A stretch of 64,000 bases of DNA from Parasediminibacterium sp051861445 (GCA_051861445.1 JBHYCS010000017.1:34160-98159); one strand, 5' to 3'. Positions 46,737 through 56,222 are shown, numbered from the stretch's first letter. Notes: generated by a model not told the origin, from the sequence alone. A program made the numbers and translations.

Positions 46737-48299
46737 ATGCTTATTGAAACCGTTTCAAACACACGTAAAAAAATAGTGCTAAATACAATTCTTTCATTTT
46801 TCTTTCTTTTCTTTTTTCAGCTTCAAATTTTTGCTCAAAAAGGAACTAAGAAACCAATGAATGTAATTTACATTTTAACAGATGACCATAGATTCGATTT
46901 TATGGGTTTTACGGGCAAAGTTCCGTGGTTGCAAACACCCTCAATGGATAGGCTTGCTAAAGAAGGTGTTTGGATAAAAAATGCAACTGTAACAACAGCA
47001 CTTTGTTCTCCATCAAGAGCTTCTATTCTTACTGGTCAGTATTCTCATACTCATAAAGTAGTCGATAATTTTTCTCCATTACCACCTGATTTAACCTTTT
47101 TTCCTCAATACTTACAAAAAGCTGGATATGCTACCGCATTCTTTGGAAAGTGGCATATGGGGCATGCAGGAGATGATCCTCAAAAGGGTTTTAATCATTG
47201 GGAAAGCTTTAAAGGGCAAGGTAAATATTATAACCCTCTATTAAATATTAATGGTGAACATGTTCAATATAAAGACAGTACTTATATAACAGATTTGCTT
47301 ACAGAACATGCTACAAAATGGATGAAGGAACAACCTAAAGACAAACCTTTCTTTATGTATGTTTCTCACAAAGGAGTACATGATGAATTTATGCCAGCTC
47401 CACGTCATAGAGGTAAATATCATGGAAAGCCAATTAACTATCCATCAACCATTAATTTAACTGCAAAAGAAAATAGTAAAATCATTGGCGATGTTACTAA
47501 AAGTCCGCTAGCCAGAATGGTTGCTAACGATACTAATTACAATATAAAAGATATTCCTAATTGGGTTTGGGCTCAAAGAAATAGTTGGCATGGTGTAGAT
47601 TTTATGTACGATGGTCGTGTTCAATTTGACGACTTCTACTATCGCTATTGCGAAACATTACTTTCTATTGATGAAAGCATTGCTAGTATTAGAAAAACTG
47701 TAGAAGAATTAGGTATAGCAGAAAACACTATGATTGTTTATATGGGCGATAATGGTTTTTTAATGGGGGAACATGGTTTAATTGATAAGAGAAATATGTA
47801 TGAAGAAAGCCAAAAAGTTCCATTATTAGTTTATTTGCCAGGAGCATCAAATAACGGAAAACCGCTTAATGAAGTGATACAAGGTGTTGATATTGCTCCA
47901 ACAATTTTGGATGTAGCAGGTGTAAAAATGCCAGCAAATATGCAAGGGCAATCATTTTTACCATTATTGCAGAACAAGCAAATTGAATGGCGTAATAAGG
48001 CTTTCTATGAATATTACTGGGAGTTTTCTTACCCGCAAACACCAACAACTTTAGGTGTAAGAGAAGGGAATCATAAGTTTATTTTCTATCCAGGTTTATG
48101 GGAAGTTTCAGAGTTCTATGATTTAAGTACCGATCCTGAAGAAAAGAGAAATCTTTATCGTCATCCAAAATGGCAAACTGAAATTGCAAGAATGCGTAAA
48201 GAATTATGGAAGTGGTTAGAAGAAACAGGCGGACTGCAAATTCCATTAAAACCAATTAATGAAAAGAGAGAAGATTATGGCAATAAAGGGTTGTATTAA
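46737..48299 (+). CDS. Type I formylglycine-dependent sulfatase (right arm)
   Basis: The ATG at 46737 is preferred over the TTG at 46722. The 520-residue protein has a long signal peptide (TILSFFFLFFFQLQIFAQ), TDDHRFDFMGF, CSPSR (Cys90 to formylglycine), GKWHMGHAG, and MGDNGFLMGEHG. The DNGFLMGEHG layout is shared with iduronate-2-sulfatase and N-acetylglucosamine-6-sulfatase-like S1 groups; members with galactan substrates also exist. It is the only sulfatase in this arm and differs from the three in the left arm. It is expected to be periplasmic. Confidence 0.93.
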   Translation: MLIETVSNTRKKIVLNTILSFFFLFFFQLQIFAQKGTKKPMNVIYILTDDHRFDFMGFTGKVPWLQTPSMDRLAKEGVWIKNATVTTALCSPSRASILTGQYSHTHKVVDNFSPLPPDLTFFPQYLQKAGYATAFFGKWHMGHAGDDPQKGFNHWESFKGQGKYYNPLLNINGEHVQYKDSTYITDLLTEHATKWMKEQPKDKPFFMYVSHKGVHDEFMPAPRHRGKYHGKPINYPSTINLTAKENSKIIGDVTKSPLARMVANDTNYNIKDIPNWVWAQRNSWHGVDFMYDGRVQFDDFYYRYCETLLSIDESIASIRKTVEELGIAENTMIVYMGDNGFLMGEHGLIDKRNMYEESQKVPLLVYLPGASNNGKPLNEVIQGVDIAPTILDVAGVKMPANMQGQSFLPLLQNKQIEWRNKAFYEYYWEFSYPQTPTTLGVREGNHKFIFYPGLWEVSEFYDLSTDPEEKRNLYRHPKWQTEIARMRKELWKWLEETGGLQIPLKPINEKREDYGNKGLY

Positions 48300-48301
48300 A
48301 C

Positions 48302-48342
48302 AGCAGCTTTAAAAATGATTTGTCATTTTAACTGCTTGTTTT
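48302..48342 (+). terminator. Hairpin between sulfatase and GH2 genes
   Basis: AGCAG (48302-48306) pairs with CTGCT (48332-48336), with an inner AT-rich stem (TTAAAAATGA with TCATTTTAA), then TTGTTTTG. A weak terminator or RNA-processing hairpin. Confidence 0.45.
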
Positions 48343-48434
48343 GTGTAACAAAAGTTTTATCTCTTCAATAAACTAAAAAGCGTTTTTGTTTTTTTAGAAA
48401 AATTCTAATTAAGAAATCGAATTATTGTTCTTTC

Positions 48435-51299
48435 ATGAAGTATTCTAGCATAATAAAATTAATTGTAGTACTCATAGTCGTTTTTGAAACAGCTAGTCCT
48501 AACGTGTTGTTTGCTCAGAAACAACTCAACTTTGGCTTAACCCAAAAACAGCCTAAAGAAACTTTGCCAAAAGGTAAAACGCCAATACCAACACCCGTTT
48601 TAAAATCCAGATCTAATAAAGTAGGTAATCCAACTTCTGTAGGTAGTTCAAAATATCTATTAAACAACGGTTGGGAGCTTACAGATGATATTACAAACTT
48701 GCTTACCACAGGTTCTGCTTTTAATGAATCTGTTAATACAAAAGGTTGGTATGATGCTGTTGTGCCAGGAACAGTTTTAACATCTTTAGTTGCTGCGGGA
48801 AAATATCCAGATCCATATTATGGTTTGAATAATTTATCCATTACCGATTCTTTATGCAGAAAAGATTGGTGGTATAGAACCACTTTTGAAAGTCCTGCTA
48901 ATGAAAACGGGAAATTGTCATGGCTGAATTTTAATGGCATTAATTACCGAGCCAAAATATGGTTGAATGGCAAATATTTGGGTGATATTAATGGTGCATT
49001 TGCAAGAGGAACTTTTAATGTTACTGATGTTTTAAAAAAAGCCGGAAGAAATGTATTGTTGGTTCAAATCATTCCACCAAATAATCCTGGTATTCCTGAT
49101 GAACAATCTGCACTATCAGGTATGGGTAAAAATGGAGGTGTTCATACATTAGATGGTCCAACTTTTTTTGCTACAGAAGGATGGGATTGGTTGCCAGGTA
49201 TAAGAGATAGAAACATGGGAATTTGGCAAGATGTGCAGTTATATTTTACAGGCAGCATAACATCTTCAGATCCTCAAATAATAACTGATTTGCCATTACC
49301 TGATACCTCAAAAGCTGCCATTACTTTTAAAACAACATTGGTTAATCATAGCAATGAAACACAAGAGGCTAGCATTAATTTTTCTTTTGAAGGTGTTTCA
49401 ATTAATAAAAAGTATAAGTTAAATCCAAACCAATCGTTACCAATAATTTTTACACCACAAGGTTTTAATGAACTAAATATTAAAAATCCAAAATTGTGGT
49501 GGCCTAATGGCTATGGAGTGCCAAATTTATATCATGCAACTATAAAAGTTACTGATGCTACTGGTATGGAAGAAGTGAAGCAAGTTCGTTTTGGAATTAG
49601 AGAGTACACTTATGAGTTATTGGCAGATACCGAAGAAAAAAAAGCAATTAGATTTACGTATAGTCCTACAAATTTTCAATCTACAAAACCAATTTTCGAT
49701 TACACAAAAAGAAGAGAAATAAAAGATAAAATTTATGTTCCTACACTACGTAAAGAATTTCCACTTGATAAAATCGAAATCTCTGCAGAAAATGATAATC
49801 CATTTCTTGTAATACTAGTAAATGGTAAGCGTATATTCTGTAAAGGAGGAAATTGGGGTTTAGATGAGGGTATGAAAAAAGTAAGTAGAGAAAATTTAGA
49901 ACCAGCATTTCAATTACATAAAAACTCAAATTTTAATTTAATTAGAAATTGGACTGGAGAAAGTACAGAGCCTGTTTTCTTTGATTTAGCTGATGAATAT
50001 GGTATGCTAGTTTGGAATGATTTCTGGCTGAGTACCGAAGGTTTTAACTTAAACCCTGCTGATGATGCATTGTTTTTAGCCAATAGTTTAGAAATGATTA
50101 AGCGTTATCGTAACCATGCATCAATTGTTATTTGGTGTCCAAGAAACGAAGGTTATGCTCCTGCTGGTATTGAAAACAATTTGGCAGCACAAATTGCAAG
50201 TGAAGATGGTACAAGACATTATCATGGTAACTCGAGAGAAATGAATCTCAGACCAAGTGGTCCATGGCATTTCTTTGTAGATAATAAAGATTATTTTACA
50301 AAACATGGTAAAGGATTTACTACAGAAATAGGAACATTCTCTGTGCCTGAAGCAAGTTCAATTCGTAAGTTTATTGGTGTAGAAGATGAATGGCCAATTA
50401 ATGATGTTTGGCATTATCATGACTTACACACTAACAATCAAAACTTAGAAGGCTATTTAAAAACGATAGATAGTTTATATGGCACATCTAAGAATTTAGA
50501 TGAATTCAATAAAAAAGTTCAGTTAGTAAATTACGAAAGTCATAGAGCAATTTTTGAAGCATGGAATGCTAACTTATGGAAGAATAGTAGTGGTGTATTA
50601 TTATGGATGAGTCATCCTGCATGGCCTAGCATGATTTGGCAAACCTATTCTTGGGATTTCCAAACACATGGTTCTTATTTTGGATCAAAAAAAGGATGTG
50701 AGCCATTGCACATTCAAATGAATTTGAATAACAATAAAGTATTGGCTGTAAACACATCATTACAAGAAGCAAATGGAGTGGTAGCGATTATGCAAGTGTT
50801 TTCTACTGATGGAAAATTATTGCATACACAGTCAACTACAACTGATGTTCCTGCAAATGAGAAGACAGATTTGTTTGATGCTGTTATAGATAATTCTAAG
50901 TTAACTGCTAACTATTTTATACGTTTAACTTTAACCGATAAGAAAGGTAAAATACTTGCAAGTAACGAGTATTGGAAAGCACTTCAATCAACAGGTCATT
51001 TCAAAGCATTCAATGAATTACCGCAAGTTCGTCTTACATCAAAAGTTACTGCAACAACTGACGGGAAAATTGTGGTTGAAATTGAAAACAGAAATAAAGT
51101 TCCTGCAATTGGTATTAAGTTAGATGCCTTAGATAAAGCCGATCAAATTTTATTACCTGCTTATTTCAGCGATGGTTATTTCACTTTATTACCAAAAGAA
51201 AAGAAAACAATTGTTTTAGAAACTGTACATAAAACAGCTGTTGAAAAAATTAAAATAGCTGGCTATAATGTAGCAGATATAGTACCTGTGAAAAAATAA
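48435..51299 (+). CDS. GH2-family glycoside hydrolase (beta-mannosidase/exo-glucosaminidase-like layout)
   Basis: This 954-residue secreted protein has a signal peptide (VVLIVVFETASPNVLFAQ), a linker, then the GH2 order: galactose-binding jelly-roll (about 75-275, NFNGINYRAKIWLNGKYLGD), immunoglobulin-like domain (about 280-390), TIM barrel (about 450-720), and C-terminal beta domains. The acid/base motif is CPRNEGY with Glu572, and the likely nucleophile is Glu631 in TTEIGTF. The WNDFWLSTEGF and RNEG layout resembles exo-beta-glucosaminidases and beta-mannosidases more than LacZ. In this context it would remove a beta-linked terminal sugar, possibly galactose; the linkage is not readable. 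It sits 12 bases before the next gene. Confidence 0.88.
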   Translation: MKYSSIIKLIVVLIVVFETASPNVLFAQKQLNFGLTQKQPKETLPKGKTPIPTPVLKSRSNKVGNPTSVGSSKYLLNNGWELTDDITNLLTTGSAFNESVNTKGWYDAVVPGTVLTSLVAAGKYPDPYYGLNNLSITDSLCRKDWWYRTTFESPANENGKLSWLNFNGINYRAKIWLNGKYLGDINGAFARGTFNVTDVLKKAGRNVLLVQIIPPNNPGIPDEQSALSGMGKNGGVHTLDGPTFFATEGWDWLPGIRDRNMGIWQDVQLYFTGSITSSDPQIITDLPLPDTSKAAITFKTTLVNHSNETQEASINFSFEGVSINKKYKLNPNQSLPIIFTPQGFNELNIKNPKLWWPNGYGVPNLYHATIKVTDATGMEEVKQVRFGIREYTYELLADTEEKKAIRFTYSPTNFQSTKPIFDYTKRREIKDKIYVPTLRKEFPLDKIEISAENDNPFLVILVNGKRIFCKGGNWGLDEGMKKVSRENLEPAFQLHKNSNFNLIRNWTGESTEPVFFDLADEYGMLVWNDFWLSTEGFNLNPADDALFLANSLEMIKRYRNHASIVIWCPRNEGYAPAGIENNLAAQIASEDGTRHYHGNSREMNLRPSGPWHFFVDNKDYFTKHGKGFTTEIGTFSVPEASSIRKFIGVEDEWPINDVWHYHDLHTNNQNLEGYLKTIDSLYGTSKNLDEFNKKVQLVNYESHRAIFEAWNANLWKNSSGVLLWMSHPAWPSMIWQTYSWDFQTHGSYFGSKKGCEPLHIQMNLNNNKVLAVNTSLQEANGVVAIMQVFSTDGKLLHTQSTTTDVPANEKTDLFDAVIDNSKLTANYFIRLTLTDKKGKILASNEYWKALQSTGHFKAFNELPQVRLTSKVTATTDGKIVVEIENRNKVPAIGIKLDALDKADQILLPAYFSDGYFTLLPKEKKTIVLETVHKTAVEKIKIAGYNVADIVPVKK

Positions 51300-51311
51300 A
51301 CCAATAAAAAG

Positions 51312-52511
51312 ATGAGAGTTTTATCAATACTTGTTTGCTTATTTATGGTTAGCAATTTGCATAGTCAAAAAGTAGTTAACTATGATACTATCATGCCATT
51401 AGAAAATTACAATTTTGTGCTTGGTACAAATTGTATTGGTGGTAAATATCAATTTAGCAATGACTCAAAATTATTAGAACAAGCAAAGCACACAAGAGCA
51501 ATGGGGTCTAATATTATTAAGATTTCATTAGGCCCCAACTCTGTAAAATCTTACGATTTAAAAATTGATAAAAAGCCTACAACAACTTTAGAACTTTTTG
51601 CATCAAGTCCTGAATACAAGAAGGTTTTTGATATGGATTTTAAATACATTCAAGCTTGGGTTCATACAGCTACAGGTATTGAGTGGAAAAACGGAATCAA
51701 TCAAAATCAAGAAAAAATATTGTACGATGAAATGTACAATTTCGTTTCCTATATATTGAAAGAATATAACAATTCAGGTAAAACATTTTTAATAGGAAAT
51801 TGGGAAGGAGATTGGCTTTTACATCCTAATTATAAAAGAGATGTAAGTCCGTCTGAAGATCATATCAAAAATATGACTAAATGGTTTCAGATAAGACAAC
51901 AAGCTATTGACGATGCAAAGAAAGCTGTTAAAACAAAAAATATTAACCTGTTTTATTACATAGAAGTTAATCTTGTTCTTAAAGGGTTGAAAGGCGAAAA
52001 TTGTATTGCACAAAGTATTCTTCCAAATGTAAAAGTTGATTTGGTTTCTTACAGCAGTTATGAAGCTATCAAGAACAGAACGTATGCTCAGAAAAAAGAA
52101 CAACTAGAGCAAATATTTAATTATCTCGAAAAACAATTGCAACCTAAAGACAATTTGCCATTCTCAAGAAGAGTTTTCATTGGCGAATATGGATACCATG
52201 CAAATATTTCAAAGCCTGAATCTTTTAAAAAACAGTACGATGAAACAAAAGAAATAATGCAAATTTCATTAGAGTTGAATTTGCCATTTGCATTGCATTG
52301 GCAGATGTATAATAACGAGTATGAAAATGGAGTATCTAAAGAAATGTCTTTAATAAATGAAAATGGAGAAAGAATGCCATTGTATTATTTGCATAAGAAT
52401 TATTACAAAGCAATGAATGACTATTTAGTTGATTACAAAAAGAAACAAAAAAAATATCCATCTCAAAACGATTTCAATATCAAAGCTCTTGCTGTATTAA
52501 AAGCACTTTAA
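51312..52511 (+). CDS. Secreted putative clan-A TIM-barrel glycoside hydrolase of unrecognised family (copy 2)
   Basis: This 399-residue paralogue of the lipoprotein at 38655 has a cleavable signal peptide (LSILVCLFMVSNLHSQ) and no lipobox. Conserved motifs are GNWEGDW (Glu165), FYYIEVNLVLKG (Glu218), FIGEYGY (Glu292) and LHWQMYNNEYENG; the segment PFSRRVFIGEYGY is identical in both copies. The two copies differ mainly in anchoring, one at a membrane and one soluble in the periplasm, so they may act on long chains outside and short ones inside. The gene follows GH2 with a 12-base gap, which suggests coupled translation. Confidence 0.7.
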   Translation: MRVLSILVCLFMVSNLHSQKVVNYDTIMPLENYNFVLGTNCIGGKYQFSNDSKLLEQAKHTRAMGSNIIKISLGPNSVKSYDLKIDKKPTTTLELFASSPEYKKVFDMDFKYIQAWVHTATGIEWKNGINQNQEKILYDEMYNFVSYILKEYNNSGKTFLIGNWEGDWLLHPNYKRDVSPSEDHIKNMTKWFQIRQQAIDDAKKAVKTKNINLFYYIEVNLVLKGLKGENCIAQSILPNVKVDLVSYSSYEAIKNRTYAQKKEQLEQIFNYLEKQLQPKDNLPFSRRVFIGEYGYHANISKPESFKKQYDETKEIMQISLELNLPFALHWQMYNNEYENGVSKEMSLINENGERMPLYYLHKNYYKAMNDYLVDYKKKQKKYPSQNDFNIKALAVLKAL

Positions 52512-52550
52512 TAAATAGTTTAAAAGATTTTAAACACTAAAATTTAGATT

Positions 52551-53819
52551 ATGAAAAAGGTTTACCTCTTGTTTTTTTCTTTTACAATTTTGCTTGCTAA
52601 AGTTCAAGCTCAACTTAGTTTACCTATTTACGAACCATTTCAAATAAACTTGGGTACATTGGGTGGGCAAAACACTTGGACTGGTCCTACTGCTGTTGAT
52701 CAAGGTGCTCAAGTAGTAGATAGTAATCTTGTTTATAATGGATTACCTGTATCAAATTCTTTTGCTGTAAAAGTTGGAAACCAAACAAGTGGAGCCATTC
52801 AGCAATTGACTTTTACTGCTCAAAACACAAAAACATATGCATCTTATTTAATTCGTTTAAGTGCAATACCACCAGCCTTAATTGCTGGTTCATATTATGT
52901 AACTATGGGTAATGGGCAAACACCAGGCGGAACAATGTATGCCATACCAAATGCAAACGGAACTACATTTGAATTAGGGTTTAATACAGTGGCCGCAGTA
53001 CCAGCATCACAAAATACTACAAATCAGAATTTTACATTGGGTCAAACCATTATGGTGGTTATGGCTTTTACACCTGCTACTACTGCAAATAATGGCACAG
53101 GAACCTTATCAGTATGGATTAACCCTGCATCTTCTGATATTGCTATAGGTGCTAACGAACCAAATCCAACAATCACTGGAATTACAGGTGGTAATCTTGC
53201 TAATGTTGCCAATGTTTTTATTCGTAGTGGATCAAATACTCGATCTATGATTTTTGATGAATTAAGAATTGGTAAAACATGGAGCGATGTAACTACTAAC
53301 ATCATTCCTTTACCTGTAAAAATCGCTCAATTTAGTGTTGAAACGAAAGGCAATACCTCTACGTTAAATTGGGCTTCAGAAACTGAAATTAATTTCAACA
53401 AGTATGTTGTTTTATTTAGTAAAAACGGAGTAGATTTTAATGAGGTTGGTAATATTTTAGGTACTGGTAGTAATTCAAAATATTCTTTTATTTATAACCA
53501 TACTTCAGATGGTTACTTTAAGTTGAAACTCGTAGATAAAGACGGTAGTTCAACATTTACAAAAGTGCTATTTACAAGTATTAAGTCAACTTCAATAAAA
53601 GTTGGGCCCAACCCTGCTTCTAACAATGTATATATAGCTGGTATGCCATTAGGCTTTAACAAAGTAGTAATTTATAACGGATTTGGTGCAGCAGTGAAAA
53701 TGGATGCTACAAATAATAGTAATCTAACTATACCGATTTCTACATTGGCAAAAGGAAACTATTTTATAAATATTAGTAACAATGGTAAAAAGATTTATTC
53801 GGCAGTAATAACGAAGTAA
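52551..53819 (+). CDS. T9SS-secreted jelly-roll-like protein (paralogue of 20462-21751)
   Basis: A 422-residue protein with a signal peptide (FFSFTILLAKVQAQ), a concanavalin-like region starting LPIYEPFQINLGTLGGQN and ending DELRIGKTWSDVT, a linker with LNWASETEINFNKYVVLFS, and a T9SS type A domain from IKVGPNPA to YSAVITK. It shares its plan and long identical stretches with the left-arm protein. It is likely a surface glycan-binding protein. It is the last gene of the right arm; a strong terminator follows about 100 bases downstream. Confidence 0.75.
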   Translation: MKKVYLLFFSFTILLAKVQAQLSLPIYEPFQINLGTLGGQNTWTGPTAVDQGAQVVDSNLVYNGLPVSNSFAVKVGNQTSGAIQQLTFTAQNTKTYASYLIRLSAIPPALIAGSYYVTMGNGQTPGGTMYAIPNANGTTFELGFNTVAAVPASQNTTNQNFTLGQTIMVVMAFTPATTANNGTGTLSVWINPASSDIAIGANEPNPTITGITGGNLANVANVFIRSGSNTRSMIFDELRIGKTWSDVTTNIIPLPVKIAQFSVETKGNTSTLNWASETEINFNKYVVLFSKNGVDFNEVGNILGTGSNSKYSFIYNHTSDGYFKLKLVDKDGSSTFTKVLFTSIKSTSIKVGPNPASNNVYIAGMPLGFNKVVIYNGFGAAVKMDATNNSNLTIPISTLAKGNYFINISNNGKKIYSAVITK

Positions 53820-53920
53820 TCTTTTATGTAAATGTTTTTGATTGTTAATCAAAATAGCAAATACATTTTATACTATTGAGATGTAGATAGCTACTGTTTA
53901 ATGAATCGACTTTTGGATAT

Positions 53921-53953
53921 AAAAAATTGGGCTGAAATGAAGCCCAATTTTTT
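53921..53953. terminator. Strong bidirectional terminator ending the right arm
   Basis: A thirteen-pair perfect stem, AAAAAATTGGGCT (53921-53933) with AGCCCAATTTTTT (53941-53953), encloses a 7-base loop. A and T runs flank both sides, so it can work on either strand. Confidence 0.9.
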
Positions 53954-54198
53954 ATGGGGTAAATGCAAGGCTTTTTACATTATATTTTTAGCTCTAGGCT
54001 ATGTGTTATTGAGTAATTTGTTTTAGTGTATACTAGTTTCTTGAAATTTGAAATTGTAGAATACTGCTAGAAATATAATCTGAGGTTGCTATGCTCTTTA
54101 AAACCTAAATTTTATTAGTATAAAAGTAGTTCAAACTGAAAAAATCAATAGTCTATTTTTATCAATCCCATACTGGAAAGAAGTTTTAGCGGAAAATA

Positions 54199-54230
54199 TA
54201 AAAGGCAATCTAATGAAAGATTGCCTTTTA
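54199..54230. terminator. Terminator downstream of tRNA-Leu
   Basis: AAAGGCAATCT (54201-54211) pairs with AGATTGCCTTT (54218-54228), extended by two A-T pairs on each side. It lies 11 bases past the 3' end of the minus-strand tRNA and can serve both strands. Confidence 0.85.
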
Positions 54231-54240
54231 TTTGCCTATG

Positions 54241-54324
54241 TGCCCAGAACAGGAATCGAACCTGCACATCCTTGCGAACGGCAGATTTTGAGTCTGCTGC
54301 GTCTACCAATTCCGCCATCTGGGC
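54241..54324 (-). tRNA. tRNA-Leu (anticodon CAA)
   Basis: The reverse strand folds as a class II tRNA. The acceptor pairs GCCCAGA with TCTGGGC and the discriminator base is A. The D arm has GGTAGACGC, the anticodon stem is GCAGA/TCTGC with loop CTCAAAA (anticodon CAA, reading UUG), a long variable arm follows, and the T loop is GGTTCGATTCC. The 3' CCA is not encoded. No partial copy of its 3' end was seen elsewhere in the window. Confidence 0.96.
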
Positions 54325-54364
54325 ATTTCTCTGTACGAATTGGGCTGCAAATATAGGGGCAATA

Positions 54365-54871
54365 TTAGCTACTTGCCAAAATCCTATCTAAGTATTTTTT
54401 TTCAAAATAATATTTTTTTACTTGCAACAACTCTTTTTCGGTAGTAACACCTTCTTCATAATGCTCCAAAATTGGCTGAACAGTTTCATAAATTGTATTT
54501 TGTAGTTCTCTTACTTGCTCTGTAGCTTTTTTTATTAATTCGTTATTTCCTTCAGCTTTTGCATCCATCAAACTTTCGTTAATATCCATTACTTCCATTA
54601 AAAAATCTGATGGTAGTTGGTGTTTTTCATCATCTTCTAACAAACCTTTTAATTCTAAAACATATTTAATTGTTTCTTCTTGGTTGTTTAAGGTTTTATA
54701 AGCCTTGTTTATTAGTGCCGATGTTTCTAATGCAACCAACTGTTCAGATTCACTTGCTTGTGAAAAAAAATCAGGATGATATTGCCTACTTAGTGTATAA
54801 AATTTTTTTCTTATAATAGCCATCGGAGGCATCAATGAAATGGGAATTTCAAAAAGTTCGAAGTAATTCAT
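54365..54871 (-). CDS. hscB: Fe-S protein assembly co-chaperone HscB
   Basis: A 168-residue J-domain protein. The N-terminal J domain (about 1-75) has the HPD motif at His32-Pro33-Asp34 and starts MNYFELFEIP, typical of HscB. The C-terminal three-helix part (about 85-168) is the Fe-S scaffold-binding domain. It acts with HscA to pass Fe-S clusters from IscU to target proteins. No hscA or isc gene is near, which is common in this phylum. Confidence 0.88.
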   Translation of the reverse strand: MNYFELFEIPISLMPPMAIIRKKFYTLSRQYHPDFFSQASESEQLVALETSALINKAYKTLNNQEETIKYVLELKGLLEDDEKHQLPSDFLMEVMDINESLMDAKAEGNNELIKKATEQVRELQNTIYETVQPILEHYEEGVTTEKELLQVKKYYFEKKYLDRILASS

Positions 54872-55010
54872 GCAACAAAACTAATTTTTTTATTCGCCAA
54901 AATGGTATCTATATTCAAATACAGAACATATACTTTACAAAAGCTTTAACGCAAATGTTTAGGCTAATGCTTTTTTGTGGTTAAATTGCTTATCCAAAAT
55001 TGATGTATCT

Positions 55011-56207
55011 ATGATTTGTGTAGGTTTAATAAAAGAACAAAAAGTGCCAACCGATAATAGGGTAGCCCTTACACCTACTCAATGCGATTTTATTCAAAAA
55101 AAGTGGGGGGTAAAAATAGTAGTAGAGGCTTCGGAAAATCGTTGTTTTTCGAATCAAGAATACACAGATGCAGGAATTGAAGTGTTAGATTCTATTACTC
55201 ATTGTGACATTTTGATGGGTATAAAAGAAGTGCCTGCATCGGCATTAATTCCTCAAAAGCAATACGTTTTTTTTTCACATACAAGAAAAAAACAACCTTA
55301 CAATAAAAAACTGCTACAAACTATTTTACAAGAAAAAATTACTTTGATTGATTATGAATGTTTAGAGCATGAAGATGGTCAAAGAATTATTGGATTCGGC
55401 TTTTTTGCAGGTGTGGTAGGTGCTCATAATGGTATTTGGGCTTATGGTAAAAGAACAAGTGAGTTTTATTTGCCACGAGTATTTGAATGTAAAGATTACA
55501 TGTCTTTAATTCGTCATTATTTTGGATTAAAATTACCCAATATTAAAATTGCCGTTACAGGTAGTGGAAGAGTTGCACATGGAATTATTGAAGTAATGAA
55601 TTTGATGGGTGTAAAACAAGTGGAAGCAGATGTTTATTTAAAAAAACAATTTGCGTATCCGGTTTATGTGCATTTAAAAGGGGCTGAACTATATACTCAT
55701 CGATATTTGAATACTTATAAAAGAGAGCATTTTCATGCAAATCCAACAGAATATAAAAGTTGTTTTCTTCCGTATTTATCTTGTACAGATATATTGATGA
55801 ATGGTGTTTATTGGGATAAAAATATACCTAGATTATTCGAAAAATCAGATGTAAATAATCAATTTAAAATTCAAGTAATAGCAGATATCACAGATGATAA
55901 AAACGGATCGATTCCTATAAACTTGGGTGATCAAACCATTGAAAATCCTGTATACGGAATTGATAAAACTTCACATTCAAAAACAACTTCTTTTTTACAA
56001 GATAGCATTGATATTATTGCTGTAGGCAATTTGCCCAATGAGTTGCCAAGAGACGCAAGTAGCTATTTTGGTGAACAACTCATTAAATATGTTTTAGAAG
56101 ATTTATTTGCAAACAAAGGCAGCATTATTAAGAATGCAACGATTGCTTATAATGGGCATTTAACTAGTAGATTTAGCTATTTAGAAGAATGGGTAAACGA
56201 AGAATAA
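55011..56207 (+). CDS. Saccharopine/alanine dehydrogenase-like NAD(P)-binding protein
   Basis: ATG 55011 is used (398 residues) because IGLIKEQK-type starts begin this fold; the longer frame adds twelve residues from a TTG-rich leader. The N-terminal AlaDh/PNT domain shows GLIKEQKVPTDNRVALTP and KEVPASALIPQKQYVFFSHT. The nucleotide-binding domain has the loop VTGSGRVAHG (about 183-192). The C-terminal half includes ADITDDKNGSIPINLGDQT. The family includes NAD-dependent saccharopine dehydrogenases of lysine metabolism; the bacterial role may be in lysine breakdown. No other lysine gene is nearby. Confidence 0.8.
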   Translation: MICVGLIKEQKVPTDNRVALTPTQCDFIQKKWGVKIVVEASENRCFSNQEYTDAGIEVLDSITHCDILMGIKEVPASALIPQKQYVFFSHTRKKQPYNKKLLQTILQEKITLIDYECLEHEDGQRIIGFGFFAGVVGAHNGIWAYGKRTSEFYLPRVFECKDYMSLIRHYFGLKLPNIKIAVTGSGRVAHGIIEVMNLMGVKQVEADVYLKKQFAYPVYVHLKGAELYTHRYLNTYKREHFHANPTEYKSCFLPYLSCTDILMNGVYWDKNIPRLFEKSDVNNQFKIQVIADITDDKNGSIPINLGDQTIENPVYGIDKTSHSKTTSFLQDSIDIIAVGNLPNELPRDASSYFGEQLIKYVLEDLFANKGSIIKNATIAYNGHLTSRFSYLEEWVNEE

Positions 56208-56222
56208 CGGAATATGTAAAAC

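Larger units (their letters stand above)
53820..54240. other. 421-base gap at the right edge of the polysaccharide locus
   Basis: It holds two bidirectional terminators and no gene. It marks the change from accessory glycan genes to chromosomal housekeeping genes, with tRNA-Leu at the border. Confidence 0.6.

Noticed and set aside
54241..54324. Attachment-site duplication from the tRNA-Leu 3' end
   Set aside because: I looked for a second copy of the 3' segment on the left side of the accessory region and saw none.
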